Assembly: GCF_003933745.1 (NCBI RefSeq)
Contig: NZ_RSEB01000004.1
Location: forward strand, 744,001 to 808,000
Length of the DNA: 64,000 nucleotides
Origin: Glycomyces terrestris
GTDB lineage: Bacteria; Actinomycetota; Actinomycetes; Mycobacteriales; Micromonosporaceae
Direction of reading: 5' to 3'
The first letter of the stretch is position 1; every line of letters starts with the position of its first letter. The notes beneath the pieces are model-generated. The model made no database searches. It saw only the letters and a list, made by a program, of their open reading frames with translations, and had not been told where the DNA came from. The translations under genes and the position numbers were made by a program. Of this stretch, positions 1-9,700 are shown one piece after another.

Positions 1-372
1 CATCGTGGAGACGTCCTCGGGCGTGTAGGGCCGGTCGCCCATGACCACGTGCGCGCGGGCGTCGTCGCCCTCGCCGGGGACGATCGCGTAGGGCCGCCGG
101 TCGGCGGCGTCCCGGACGGCCTGGTCGTCGAAGTCGCGGCCCATGAGGCGCTTGACCGACTGGATGGTGTTCTTCGGGTCGCGCTCGGCGACGTTCAGCG
201 CGAACGTGCCGATCAGGAACTCGGCGTCCTGGCCCGCGCGCTTGCGCAGCCCCACCACCGAGGGCGTGCTCGCCTTGCCGTGGATCTTCACCACTTCGAC
301 GTCGGCGCGGTCGCTGTCGCGCCGGGCCACGACCGAGTTGGTCGTGCCGAGGTCGATGCCGATGGCCGTCAT
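1..372 (-). CDS. Hsp70/DnaK-family chaperone, N-terminal part
   Basis: The first 124 residues of an Hsp70 ATPase are visible; the gene runs off the left edge. The phosphate-1 loop GIDLGTTNS lies at residues 5-13, followed by a region resembling the DnaK IA lobe (TPSVV, IGTFA, IQSVKRLMGRDF). Its ATG overlaps the stop of the GrpE-like gene in an ATGA junction, so the two are translationally coupled. It is the last visible gene of the six-gene accessory operon and is probably not the housekeeping dnaK, because the partners are a CHAT protease and TPR proteins rather than dnaJ and hspR. The substrate-binding domain is not visible, so a truncated or fused form cannot be excluded. Confidence 0.9.
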   Translation of the reverse strand, partial: MTAIGIDLGTTNSVVARRDSDRADVEVVKIHGKASTPSVVGLRKRAGQDAEFLIGTFALNVAERDPKNTIQSVKRLMGRDFDDQAVRDAADRRPYAIVPGEGDDARAHVVMGDRPYTPEDVSTM

Positions 373-965
373 TCGGATGCTCCTTCTCCTGACGCTGCGA
401 TGACCACCGCGGGCCGCAGCAGCTCTCCCCGGTACCGGACCCCGCGGGCCCAGACCTCCAGAACCGTGTCCTCGTCCTTGCCCGGCTCGTGCCGGACCTC
501 GCGCCACTCGTGGGTCGCGGGCTTCGCGGTCTCCCCGACCCGGCCGAGCAGCTCGGCGCGGCCGGAGGCGACGACGAGCTTCTCCAGCCGGGCCGACAGG
601 GCCTTGAAGCGGTCGCGCTGCTGGGCGGCGTCGGCCGCCTCGTCGAGCGCCCACCGGTCGACCTGGTCCATGACGTCGGCGATGCCGTTGAGCAGGCCCG
701 CGGTCTCCTTCTCCGTCTCGGGGTCGCGCTCGCGGGCGCGCACGGCCCGCTCGATGTTCAGGAAGCCCCGGAGCATCGCCGTCAGCTGCTCGCGCTGGGC
801 GTCGACGTCCTGGGCGAGGCCGAGCGTCGCCTCCCGCGCGGCGGCGAGCGCGGCCGCCACGTCGGCGTCGGAGCCGGGCTCGGGCGGCGGGGGCCGGCGG
901 GCCTCCCGGTCCGGGGCCGGGCGGGCCGGCTTCTTGCGGGGCTTGTGCTGGTTCCTGCGGCTCAT
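369..965 (-). CDS. GrpE-like nucleotide exchange factor
   Basis: A 198-aa protein with a basic, Pro-rich N-terminal tail (1-30), a long predicted helical region (35-135) and a small C-terminal beta-type segment ending in VRYRGELLRPAVVIAA (about 175-190). That end resembles the GrpE C-terminal head that contacts the Hsp70 ATPase domain. It lies 8 nt after the preceding gene and overlaps the Hsp70 start by 4 nt, which suits a dedicated ADP-release factor for that Hsp70. The sequence is diverged from housekeeping GrpE, so the assignment rests on layout, the C-terminal motif and the neighbour. Confidence 0.78.
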   Translation of the reverse strand: MSRRNQHKPRKKPARPAPDREARRPPPPEPGSDADVAAALAAAREATLGLAQDVDAQREQLTAMLRGFLNIERAVRARERDPETEKETAGLLNGIADVMDQVDRWALDEAADAAQQRDRFKALSARLEKLVVASGRAELLGRVGETAKPATHEWREVRHEPGKDEDTVLEVWARGVRYRGELLRPAVVIAASGEGASE

Positions 966-973
966 CGGGTTCC

Positions 974-1426
974 TTACTGGTCGAATCGGATCAGGGTGTC
1001 GAGGAGGTGGCGGGGCGGGAACGCGGCCAGCTCGGCGGAGACGTCGACCGGCGGGGCCGGCCGGGCCTCCACCGGGGGCAGGTCGTCGCCGATCGAGGCG
1101 AGGAGTTCCAGGGCGGTCTCGCGCTGGGGCGGCACGGGTGGCGGGGCGGCGGCCTCGGCGCGCTCGCGTTCGAGGCGGGCCCGCGCCTCGGCGACGGCCG
1201 CGGGGAGGTCCACGTCGTACAGGAGGGCGTCGGCGAGGAGCCGCTTGGGGACCTCCCGCAGCTCGTCCCAGGCGGCCTGGGTGGCGGCGTTCATCAGGCC
1301 GCTGGTCATGAGGGTGAAGGAGGCGTTCTCGACCTCCTCCTGGGTGGAGTGGGGGCCGATGCCGGCGGGTTCGAGGGCCTCGTAGGGGTACCGGCCGTCC
1401 CAGGCGGGGCGCGGGTCGCGGATCAC
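974..1426 (-). CDS. Small protein sharing a domain with the CHAT protease
   Basis: A 150-aa protein starting at GTG, with an AAGGAG ribosome site just upstream and a GTGA overlap with the end of the CHAT gene. Residues 10-75 closely match residues 1125-1190 of that protease: PY-x-AL, AGIGP, FTLM, AWD-x-LR and RLL-x-D-x-L are shared in order. The pattern (Tyr-x-x-Leu, a xAS/xST-x-x-E turn, then a Trp-Asp-x-Leu-Arg helix) loosely recalls a J-domain, but the HPD tripeptide that stimulates Hsp70 is absent. The C-terminal half is a charged helix (ARARLERERAEA), Pro-rich linker and a short tail. With Hsp70 and GrpE encoded next, a client-adaptor role is plausible but inferred. Confidence 0.8.
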   Translation of the reverse strand: MIRDPRPAWDGRYPYEALEPAGIGPHSTQEEVENASFTLMTSGLMNAATQAAWDELREVPKRLLADALLYDVDLPAAVAEARARLERERAEAAAPPPVPPQRETALELLASIGDDLPPVEARPAPPVDVSAELAAFPPRHLLDTLIRFDQ

Positions 1427-4400
1427 GGTTCGCTCCTTCCTTCCGCGAGTTGGGCTTTCAGGACGCCGATGAGGGCGCGCGCGGCGCCGCCGGAGCCCGG
1501 TTCGAGGAGGACGGCCCGCACGAGGTCGTCGGCGGCGCGGGTGAGGTCGCCGGCGAGGGTGCGGGACTCGGCGCGCGCGGTGAGCGAGCGGGCGGTGTCG
1601 TGCTCGCTGTAGGAGTCGACGATCGCGGAGATCTCGGCGACGGAGAGGCCGGCGAAGTTGGCGTCCTTGATCTCGTCGACGACCTCGACCAGGGAGGACC
1701 GCACCCGGTTGTTGAGGCCGCCGGCGCTGACGCGGGCGTCGATGTGCTCGAGCGCCTCGGTGAGGAGTTCGAGCCGGGCGGCGGGCCGGTCGGCGGGGGT
1801 GCGGTCGGAGGCGATGACGAGGAACCGGGCGTGGCTCTCGACGGCGCGGTCGGCGGCGGGGTCGAGCGAGAGGGCGCGGCGCATGTCGGGCAGGAGGGCG
1901 GCGACGGGCGCGGTGCGGTCGGCCGACCAGCGGTAGAGGGCGCGGTCGACGAGGCGGCGGGCGAGCTCGCGGTCGAGTTCGGCGACGCCGACGGGTCCGG
2001 CCACGCCCTGGGCGGCTTCCAGGAGGGCGATCGCGTCGTCGAGGCGGGTGTGGCGGCGGTCGTCGGTGTCGACCAGGTGCCGGACGCGGCCGAGGATGAT
2101 CCGCAGCACGCCTTCGCGGGTCTTCACCTGGGTGGCGCCGTTCGCGGCGACGGCGACGGCGGTCCTGAACTCCCCCATGGCGTCCTGGACGCGGCCTTCC
2201 GCGAGGAGGCTCTGGCCGCCGAACAGGCGGATGCGCACGGCGAGGTCGATCGCGTCGCGGTGCAGCCGGATGCGCCGGTGCGGGAGGCGGCCGTAGGCGG
2301 GGGCGCGGGCGGCCCAGTCGGCGCAGTGCGCGCAGTCGGCCGGGTGGCCGGCGGCGTCGGGGCCCTCGCAGTCGGGGGGCAGGTCGGCGCGCGGGAGCCG
2401 GTGCAGGTCGGGGAGGGCCTGCGCGGCGGCGTCGTAGCGGCGCCGCTCGTACTCGGTGAAGGCGCGCGCGGACGGCGAGAACGCCCAGCGCAGGCGGCGG
2501 GCGACGGTCTCGTCGGCGCTCTCGTCGGCGTCGAGCGCGGCGGTGAAGCGGGCGAGGGCGTCGGCGAGCCCGGCGACGGCGAGGTAGCCGGGGCCGCAGG
2601 CGAGGGGCCGCTCGCCGTCGAGGGGCAGGCCGCCGGCCTCGCGCAGGGCGCGGGCCGCCTCCAGTTCGGTGTCCAGATAGGACACGAGTTCGCGGCCGCG
2701 GCCGGCGAGTCCGGCCCGGCCGCCGCGGGCGTGGCGCTCGGTGCGGCCGGTGAGGACGCCGGAGAGGTGGGCGCCGAGCTCGGCGCGGAGCCGCCAGGCG
2801 TCGGCGGGGGTGACGGCGCGGCCGTAGCGCTCCGAGCGGGACGCCGCCCAGGCGGCCCAGTGCGCGTCGTCGCCCGCGAGGGTCGCCCAGCAGGCGAGGG
2901 AGGTCCGCCACGAGTCCTCGGCGGCCTCCCAGGCGCCGATGCGCTCCAGTTCGCTCGCGCGCCAGAACTCGGCGGCGGCGAGCCGGTGGCAGTCGACGCG
3001 GTCGCCGGGGCGGGCGGCGGCGCGGCGGCGCAGCAGGCCGACCGCCTCGTCCCGGCGTCCTGACAGGAGGGTGAAGAGGGGCGCCTCCTCGGGGAGGCGC
3101 TCGCACAGCTGGGCGAGGGGGTCGCCGTCGAGGTCGAGGCCGCTCAGGGCCCGGCCGAGGGCGGCCCGGTCGCGGGACCAGTGGTGGAGGGTGTCGGTGA
3201 GCAGGCGCTGCACCGGGTCCCGGAGGCGGTCCCAGGCGAGGCGCGACTCGGCGCTCATGCCGCCCAGGCGCATGAGCGTGAACGGGGCGGCGTCGATCTC
3301 GTCGGCGGAGGCGTCGGGGCCGATCCCGGCCGCGGCCAGCGCGGTGTACGGGTGCGCGGGGTCGTGCTCGGCGAGGGGGTCGGCGACGAGCCCAGCGGTG
3401 AGGAGGCGCTCGGCCCAAGGGAGGGCGCGGCGCAGGCCGCGGAGGCGGTCGGCGCGGGCGAGGGCCTCGGCGAGGCCGGCGGCCTCGTAGGCGGCGGCGG
3501 CCGCGGTCCACCGGCCGGTCTCCTCGAGGTGGCGGGCCTCGGCGTAGCGGGCGCGGGTGTCGGCGTCGGCGAGGCCGGGGCAGGCGCGGTACGCGTCGGC
3601 GGCGGCGGCCCAGTCGCCGTCCTGTTCGGACGTGCGGCCGCGGGCGTAGGCGTCGAGGGCGGCGGTGCGGTGCTCGTCGCCGAGGCCGGCGGCGAGGTCG
3701 GCGACGGCGGACCAGTCGCCGCTGTCGAAGGCGGCGTCGAAGGCCCGGTGGAACGCGGCGCGGCGGGCGAGGGCGGCGCTGTCGCCGAAGCCGTCGGGGA
3801 GGCCGTCGCAGGCGTCGAGGACGTCGGCCCAGCGGGCGTCCTGGGCGGCCTGCTGGGCGCGGGCGTAGCGGCGCCAGTGGGCGGTGTCGCGGTGGTCGTC
3901 GGGGAGGTCGGCGGCGAGCGCGAGGAGGTCGGTCCAGGCGCCTGCGGCGGCGTGGGCGCGCAGGACGGCGTAGCGGCCGCGCTCCTCGTCGCCGGCGGCG
4001 TCGAAGGCGGCCGCGGCGGCGGTCCAGTCGCCGTCGTGCTCGGCGAGTTCGCCGCGGGCGCGGTGGCGCAGGCGCCCGGCGGCGCCGTCGCGGGCCTCGG
4101 CGGGGGTGTCGCCGAGGAGCGGGAGGACGGAGGCCCAGTCGGCTTCGGCCGCGGCGGCCGCGGCGCGGGCGTGGCGGCGGCGGCGCCCAACCTCGCCGTC
4201 CTCGAATCCGTCGGCGAGGTCGGCGAACCCGGCGATGGTCCCGTCCCAGTCGTCGCGGGCGTCGGCGGCGCGGCCGGCGGCGTACTTGACGCGGGCGGCG
4301 GCGTCGGCGAAGCCGGCGGGGAGCGCGGCGTGGAGGGCGCCGGCGGTGTCCCAGTCGCCGCGGCGCTCGGCGGACCGCGCGTCGGCGTAGCGGGCGCGGA

Positions 4401-6732
4401 GGGCGGCGTCGCGGTGCCCGGTGGCGCGGTGGCGGTCGGCGGCCTCGGACCAGCGGCCGTCGAGTTCGAGGGCGCGGGCCTCGCAGTAGGCGGTCTGCTC
4501 GGCGGCGTCGGGGAGGCGCCGGTAGGCGGCCGCGGCGCGGCGCCATTCGCCGGCGGCCTCGTCGTGCTCGGCGGCGGCGAGGAGCCGGCCGGCGAGGTCG
4601 CCGGGGCGGTCGGCGAGGTCGGGGACCTGGTCGAAGTGCTCGGCGGCGGTGAGCCATTCGCTTGCGGCGTAAGCGAGGTGGGCGGCGGCGAGGACGGCGC
4701 GGCGGGCGCTGTCGGCGAAGCCGTCGGCGGCGGCGAACGCGGCGGCGGCCCGGTGCCAGTCGCCGGCGGCCTCGGCGGCGCGGGCGGCGGCGTAGCCGGG
4801 CCAGTGTCCGATGTCGAGTCCGGCGGCCGCGGCGGCGGCGAGGCGCTCGGCGGCGGCGTCCCAGTCGCCGGCGGCGGCGAGGCGGCGGCCGCGGGCGAGT
4901 TCGAGGCGGGCGGCGGCGTCGGCGTAGGCGGCGCAGCGCTCGTAGTCGGCCGCGGCGGCGTCCCAGTCCTCGGCGTCCTCGGCGATGCGGCCGCCGGCGT
5001 AGGCGGCGCGGTCGGCGGTGTCGCGCAGGCCCTGGGGGCGGGCGGTGAGGATGCGGTTGAACTGGGCGCGGGCGTCGGCCCAGCGGCCGTCGGCCTCGTA
5101 GGCGGCGGCCCGGGCGTAGCGCTCGTCGAGTCCGGCCTCCTCGGCGGCGGCGCGCAGGCGGGCGGCGGCGTCGCGGTAGCCGCGCCCGCGTTCGGCGAGG
5201 ACGCGGCGGTAGCGGTCGGCGGCCTCGTCCCAGTCCTCGGCGGCCTCGGCCGCGGCGGCGGCCTCCATGAGGGCGTGGAGGCGGGCGTCGGCGGCGGCCT
5301 CGGCGTCGAGGAGGGCGGCGACGTCGGCGGGGAGGCCCGGGATGTCGGCGGCCGCGGCGCCCTGCTCGGCGGCGAGGGCGGCGCACAGGCGCTCGACGGC
5401 GGGCCAGGCGAGTTCGAGCTCGGCCTCCTGGCGCAGGAGTTTGAGCGCGGCGGTGGGGTTGCGGACCTTGACGGTGCGCAGGACGGCCTCCCAGTCGCGT
5501 TCCCAGCGGCGGAACCGGGCGGCGCGGAGGATGGCGTCGCGGGTGAGCTCGCCGTCGCCTTCGACGAGGTCGACGGCGGTCTTGCCGGCGCGGAGGAAGT
5601 CGACGTCGCCGGTGTCGCCGTCGTGCATCTCGCGGGCCTTGAACAGCCAGCCGTGGCCGCAGTCCTCGTGGAGGAAGAGCGTGGGGGTGCCCCATTCGAC
5701 GGCGGTGTCGCCGTGGTGGGCGATGCGCTGCCGGGCGGAGACGACGGCTTCGTCGACGGACTTGTTGGCGCACATGCCGTCGAGGATGCGGGGGCCGACC
5801 TCGCGGGCGGCGAGGTCGGTGATGAGGCCGCGCATGCCGACGACGGCGGGGATGCCGCGGCCGACGAGGGCCTCGGCGAGGCCCGAGAACGGTTCGGCGG
5901 GGCCCGATCCGGCGCTGTGGCAGAGGTTGAGGACGACGAGGCGCAGTTTGGGGGCGTTGACGAGCATGCCGCCGAGGAGGTCGCCGGGGACGGCGTCGGG
6001 GGCGCCGCCGGCGGTCTCGAGGAGGACCGAGGCGATGCCGCCGCGGGCGTCGCGCTCGCCGTGGGCGATGAGGTGGACGGCGGCGGGTCCCTGCTGGGCT
6101 TCGAGCCAGGCCTCGATGCGGTCGCGGGTGGCGTGCCTGATGACCTCCTGGCGGGCCAGGAGCGGGGGCAGGAGGTCGGCGAGGGCGGCGATCTCGGCGT
6201 CGCCGCCGAGTTCGGGGAGGCCGTCGGGGGAGGCGACGGCGATGAGGGTGCTGATGGCCTCGCGGCCGTCCTCGGGGAACGGGAGGCGGGAGCGGACGGG
6301 GTTGCCCGGGAGGGAGCGGACGAGGGAGAGGTTGGAGTCGAACGCGAACGTCTGCCCGGGCTGGTCGGAGGGGGCGCAGAGGGTCTCGACGGGGAGGTCG
6401 GCGAGTTCGGGGGGCAGGTCGAAGCGCAGGCGCAGGCCGCGGCTGCGCTGGGCGGCGCGGGCGGCGTCGAGGCAGCGGCCGAGCGGCCCGCCGAACAGGA
6501 GCGCGTAGGTCTCGGCCCCGACGGCGCGGAGTTCGGCGGCGGTGTCGGCGCCGCGGCGGGGGGCGCGGTGCAGGTCGACGTCGACGAGCCGGCTGTGGGC
6601 TTCGCGCAGGCGCGCCGGCTCGTCGCCGACGTCCAGGACGGCGGCGCCGGCCGCGGCGCCGTTGGCGACCGCGAGGTACCGCTGGGTTCCGATGCGGCGC
6701 AGCCGAATCCGGAGTTCGTCGTATTCCTTCAT
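1423..6732 (-). CDS. CHAT-domain (caspase-like) protease with long helical repeat array
   Basis: A 1769-aa protein. Residues 1-360 form a CHAT peptidase domain of clan CD. The probable catalytic pair is His224 in LIAHGE and Cys271 in VLNLCHSAG. Residues 480-1090 hold about 17 degenerate TPR/SEL1-like helical repeats, each marked by a GDW, GRW or EDW turn spaced 30-50 residues apart (Trp501, 551, 590, 624, 659, 693, 730, 761, 794, 829, 866, 903, 933, 968, 1007, 1041, 1075). Residues 1125-1190 are a domain repeated in the next gene. The C-terminal part contains a Cys cluster (DCEGP, DCAHCADW) found also in the upstream TPR protein. It starts 1 nt after that gene. Family knowledge suggests a protease held inactive by its repeats until a signal arrives; the target is unknown. 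Confidence 0.9.
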   Translation of the reverse strand: MKEYDELRIRLRRIGTQRYLAVANGAAAGAAVLDVGDEPARLREAHSRLVDVDLHRAPRRGADTAAELRAVGAETYALLFGGPLGRCLDAARAAQRSRGLRLRFDLPPELADLPVETLCAPSDQPGQTFAFDSNLSLVRSLPGNPVRSRLPFPEDGREAISTLIAVASPDGLPELGGDAEIAALADLLPPLLARQEVIRHATRDRIEAWLEAQQGPAAVHLIAHGERDARGGIASVLLETAGGAPDAVPGDLLGGMLVNAPKLRLVVLNLCHSAGSGPAEPFSGLAEALVGRGIPAVVGMRGLITDLAAREVGPRILDGMCANKSVDEAVVSARQRIAHHGDTAVEWGTPTLFLHEDCGHGWLFKAREMHDGDTGDVDFLRAGKTAVDLVEGDGELTRDAILRAARFRRWERDWEAVLRTVKVRNPTAALKLLRQEAELELAWPAVERLCAALAAEQGAAAADIPGLPADVAALLDAEAAADARLHALMEAAAAAEAAEDWDEAADRYRRVLAERGRGYRDAAARLRAAAEEAGLDERYARAAAYEADGRWADARAQFNRILTARPQGLRDTADRAAYAGGRIAEDAEDWDAAAADYERCAAYADAAARLELARGRRLAAAGDWDAAAERLAAAAAAGLDIGHWPGYAAARAAEAAGDWHRAAAAFAAADGFADSARRAVLAAAHLAYAASEWLTAAEHFDQVPDLADRPGDLAGRLLAAAEHDEAAGEWRRAAAAYRRLPDAAEQTAYCEARALELDGRWSEAADRHRATGHRDAALRARYADARSAERRGDWDTAGALHAALPAGFADAAARVKYAAGRAADARDDWDGTIAGFADLADGFEDGEVGRRRRHARAAAAAAEADWASVLPLLGDTPAEARDGAAGRLRHRARGELAEHDGDWTAAAAAFDAAGDEERGRYAVLRAHAAAGAWTDLLALAADLPDDHRDTAHWRRYARAQQAAQDARWADVLDACDGLPDGFGDSAALARRAAFHRAFDAAFDSGDWSAVADLAAGLGDEHRTAALDAYARGRTSEQDGDWAAAADAYRACPGLADADTRARYAEARHLEETGRWTAAAAAYEAAGLAEALARADRLRGLRRALPWAERLLTAGLVADPLAEHDPAHPYTALAAAGIGPDASADEIDAAPFTLMRLGGMSAESRLAWDRLRDPVQRLLTDTLHHWSRDRAALGRALSGLDLDGDPLAQLCERLPEEAPLFTLLSGRRDEAVGLLRRRAAARPGDRVDCHRLAAAEFWRASELERIGAWEAAEDSWRTSLACWATLAGDDAHWAAWAASRSERYGRAVTPADAWRLRAELGAHLSGVLTGRTERHARGGRAGLAGRGRELVSYLDTELEAARALREAGGLPLDGERPLACGPGYLAVAGLADALARFTAALDADESADETVARRLRWAFSPSARAFTEYERRRYDAAAQALPDLHRLPRADLPPDCEGPDAAGHPADCAHCADWAARAPAYGRLPHRRIRLHRDAIDLAVRIRLFGGQSLLAEGRVQDAMGEFRTAVAVAANGATQVKTREGVLRIILGRVRHLVDTDDRRHTRLDDAIALLEAAQGVAGPVGVAELDRELARRLVDRALYRWSADRTAPVAALLPDMRRALSLDPAADRAVESHARFLVIASDRTPADRPAARLELLTEALEHIDARVSAGGLNNRVRSSLVEVVDEIKDANFAGLSVAEISAIVDSYSEHDTARSLTARAESRTLAGDLTRAADDLVRAVLLEPGSGGAARALIGVLKAQLAEGRSEP

Positions 6733-6733
6733 G

Positions 6734-9700
6734 TCACCATCCGTTCCGGCGGGGGCACAGGAGGTCGCGCAGCTGCCGGACCTCGGCCAGGCGGGCGCGC
6801 AGTTCGGGGTCGGGCTGGGCGGCGAGCAGCGTCGTGTACTGGTCGACCGCCTCGTCGAGGAGCGTGCAGGCGGCCTGCTTGCGGTCGGGCGGGATGAGCC
6901 CGCCCGAGTAGGTCACGAGGACGGCCATGGCCGCGTTCTCGGCGGTGGTGGCGAGGTTGCGCCGCACCTGCGGCACGTCGGGGGCGAGGGCGACGGCGGC
7001 GCGGAGGTCCTTGAGCGCCTCCTGGAAGCGCTGCCGGTTGGCGGCGGCGACGCCGCGCCGGTTGAGGATCATCGCCTTGAGTTCGGCGCCGCTGTCGCGG
7101 AAGCGGCGGTACTCGCCGTTGTGGGGGCGGTCGCGCAGGAGCGCCTCGAACTGGTCGAGGGCGCGCTGCGCGAGGGCGAGCGCGGCGGTGTCGTCGCCGT
7201 GCGCGGGGTCGGTGAGGATCTTGTCGGCCTCGTTCATGAGGGTCACGCCGAGGTTGCGGCGGGCCGCGACCTGGTGGGGCGCGAGGGCGACGGCGCGGGT
7301 GAAGTCGGCGACCGCGTCGTCGGTGCGCCCGTCCCTGGTGGCCTGGACGCCGCGCTGGTCGAGGGCGTCGGCGAGGAGGGTCTCGACGCGGTCGCGGTCG
7401 TCACCGCACCCGCACAGGTCCACGACGGACTCGAGGAGGTCGACGACCTCGCCGTACCGCTTGCGCCGGTAGAGGGCTTCACCACGGCCGAGGGCGGTGG
7501 CGGCCGTGGCGGCCGCGACGCCGTCGGCCTCGCCGGCGAGGCGGGCGAGGCGGGCGGCCTCGCGCCAGTGGCCGGCGGCGGTCTCGGCGCCGCCGTCCTT
7601 GCGGCCCACGGCTGCGGCGGCGAGCGCGAGGAGCGCTTCGCAGGCGAAGGCGGCGGCGTGCTCACGCAGGGACGCCCGGCCCTCGGGCCGGCCGGCGTAG
7701 GCGGGGTTGCGGGCGGCGAAACGCGCGCAGTCCGGGTCGCAGGCGTGCGGCTCGGAGCCGGTCGGGTCGGCGCCGCGGCAGTCGGGGCAGCGGAGGTCGA
7801 GGGCGGCGCGGAGGGCTTCGCCGGGGCGGCCGAGCGCGAGCGCGGCGGCGGCGGTGCCCGCGGCCGAGAAGTGGATCTCGATGACGCCGCGGTCGAGCGG
7901 GTCGAGGCCGGCGGTGAAGGCGCCGAACCGGTCGTGGAGGCCGAGTTCGGCGAGGCGGAGCGGGCCGCACACGAGCGGGTCGGCCGGTTCGGCGGCGTCG
8001 CCGGGGGGCAGTCCGCCGAGGGCGGCGAGGGCGTCGGCGGCGGCGGTCTCGCGGTGGAGGAGGGCGGGGGCGTCGGCCGCGCCGGCGTCGGCGGCGGCCT
8101 TCTCGATGAGGCGGCGCAGGCGGTCGCGGGCGTCGTCCATGGCCGCGGTGGTGACGGGGGCGGCGTAGCGGCGTGCGGCGTCGGCGCGGCGGCGCTCCCA
8201 GTGGTCGTCGTCGGCGAGCAGGGGCGCCCAGGCGGCGATGCAGGGGCCGGCGAGGTCGGGGTCGCGGGTGTCGGCGAGGCCGTGGAGGAGGAGCAGCGGG
8301 CGGGCGGGGTCGGTGCCGGGGACGGCCGCGGCGGCGGCCGCGCGGTCGCCGCCGAAGGCCGCGATGAGGGCGTCGAGGAGGGCGTCGGCGGTGCCGAGGA
8401 CGGTGGCGGCCTTGCGGTTCCGGGCCGCGGCCAGCTCCCAGTCGCCGTCGGCGGCGGCCGTGTAGGCGGCCTCGCGGAGGACGCGGGCGGCCTCGGCGCC
8501 GGCGCGGCCGGTGCCGGGTTCGGCGTCGGCGCCGGTGCGGAGCAGGGCGGGCGCGCGCCAGGGGTTGGCGGTGAGCGCCGCGAGCGCGTCGAGCCGTCCG
8601 GCGCGGTAGAGGGCCTCGCCGTAGGTCTCGTCGTCGGGCGCGGGGCCGGGCGCGGGGTCGGCTTCGAAGGCGTCGCAGGCGCCGTCCCAGTCGCCGTCGC
8701 CGGCCCGGAGGGCGGCGAGCGCGCGCGAGGCGCCGCGGCGGACCGCTTGCGGCGCGGGCGGTTCGCACAGCTCCTTGAGTTCGGTCTCGGGCCGTTCGCC
8801 GCGGGCGAGGAGGACGAGGGCGAGGCCGAGGCGCCCGAGCGGGTCGTCGGGGTGCTCGAGGGCCGCGGCGGCGGTGTCGGTGTCGCCGGCGGCGAACGCG
8901 AGCAGGCCGCGGAAGCGGCGGGCGCGCGGGTGGGCGGAGGCGTACAGGTGCCGCCGGGCCTCGTCGAGGTCCGCCGCGGCGACGGCGGCCGCGGCGGCGT
9001 GGAGGCGCAGTTCGCCGACCGGCGCGTCGTAGCCGTAGGGGGCGGCGGCCTCGAAGTCGGCTGCGGCGCCGTCGAAGTCGCCGGCGTCCCGGCGGCGCAG
9101 GGCGCGCGCGTAGCGGGCCCGGGCCTCGAGGTCGCCGCGGCCGGGGACGCGGGTCCAGGAGGCGACGGCCGCGTCGAGGTCGCCGGTGCGGTACGCGGAG
9201 GCGCCGTGGAGGAGGCGGGCGACGGGGTCGTCCAGGCCGGCGTCGAGGGCGCGGCCGGTGGCCGCGAGGGCGGCGGCGGTGTCGCCGCGGCGGTGGGCGA
9301 GCACGCCGCGGACCGCGTCGGCGAGCGGGGTGGCGGCGGCCTGGGCGAACCATTCGGCTTGGGGCGCTTGGCCGGTGCGCAGTGCCAGGAGCGCGCCGAG
9401 TTCGAGGGCGGGGAGGTCGAGCGGGCCGCGCCCGGCGGCTTCGCCGAGGTCTTCGAGGGCGCGGGCGTCCTGGCCGAGCTTCACGCGGGTGTAGGCGCGC
9501 TGGAGGTGGGCGCCGGGGGCGCCGCGGGCGATCGCGGCGGAGAAGAACCATTCGGCGCGGGCGTACGAGCCGCCGTGGGCCGCAGCGCATCCGGACCAGT
9601 AGAAGCCGGCCCAGCGGTCGGGCCAGCGCTGCTGGACCTCGCTGAACCGAAGGTCGGCGGCCTGGGGCTGGGCGCGGGCGAGCTGGACGCGGCCCTGGCC

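Noticed and set aside
974-5773. 1599-codon minus-strand frame opened upstream of the 150-aa gene
   Set aside because: Only the last 150 codons look like protein; the rest is Arg/Pro-rich shadow of the protease gene in another frame.
3181-6897. 1238-codon open frame on the plus strand opposite the CHAT gene, rich in Gly/Val/Ala
   Set aside because: It is a by-product of GC-rich third positions in the minus-strand gene; low-complexity composition, no domain and no ribosome site.
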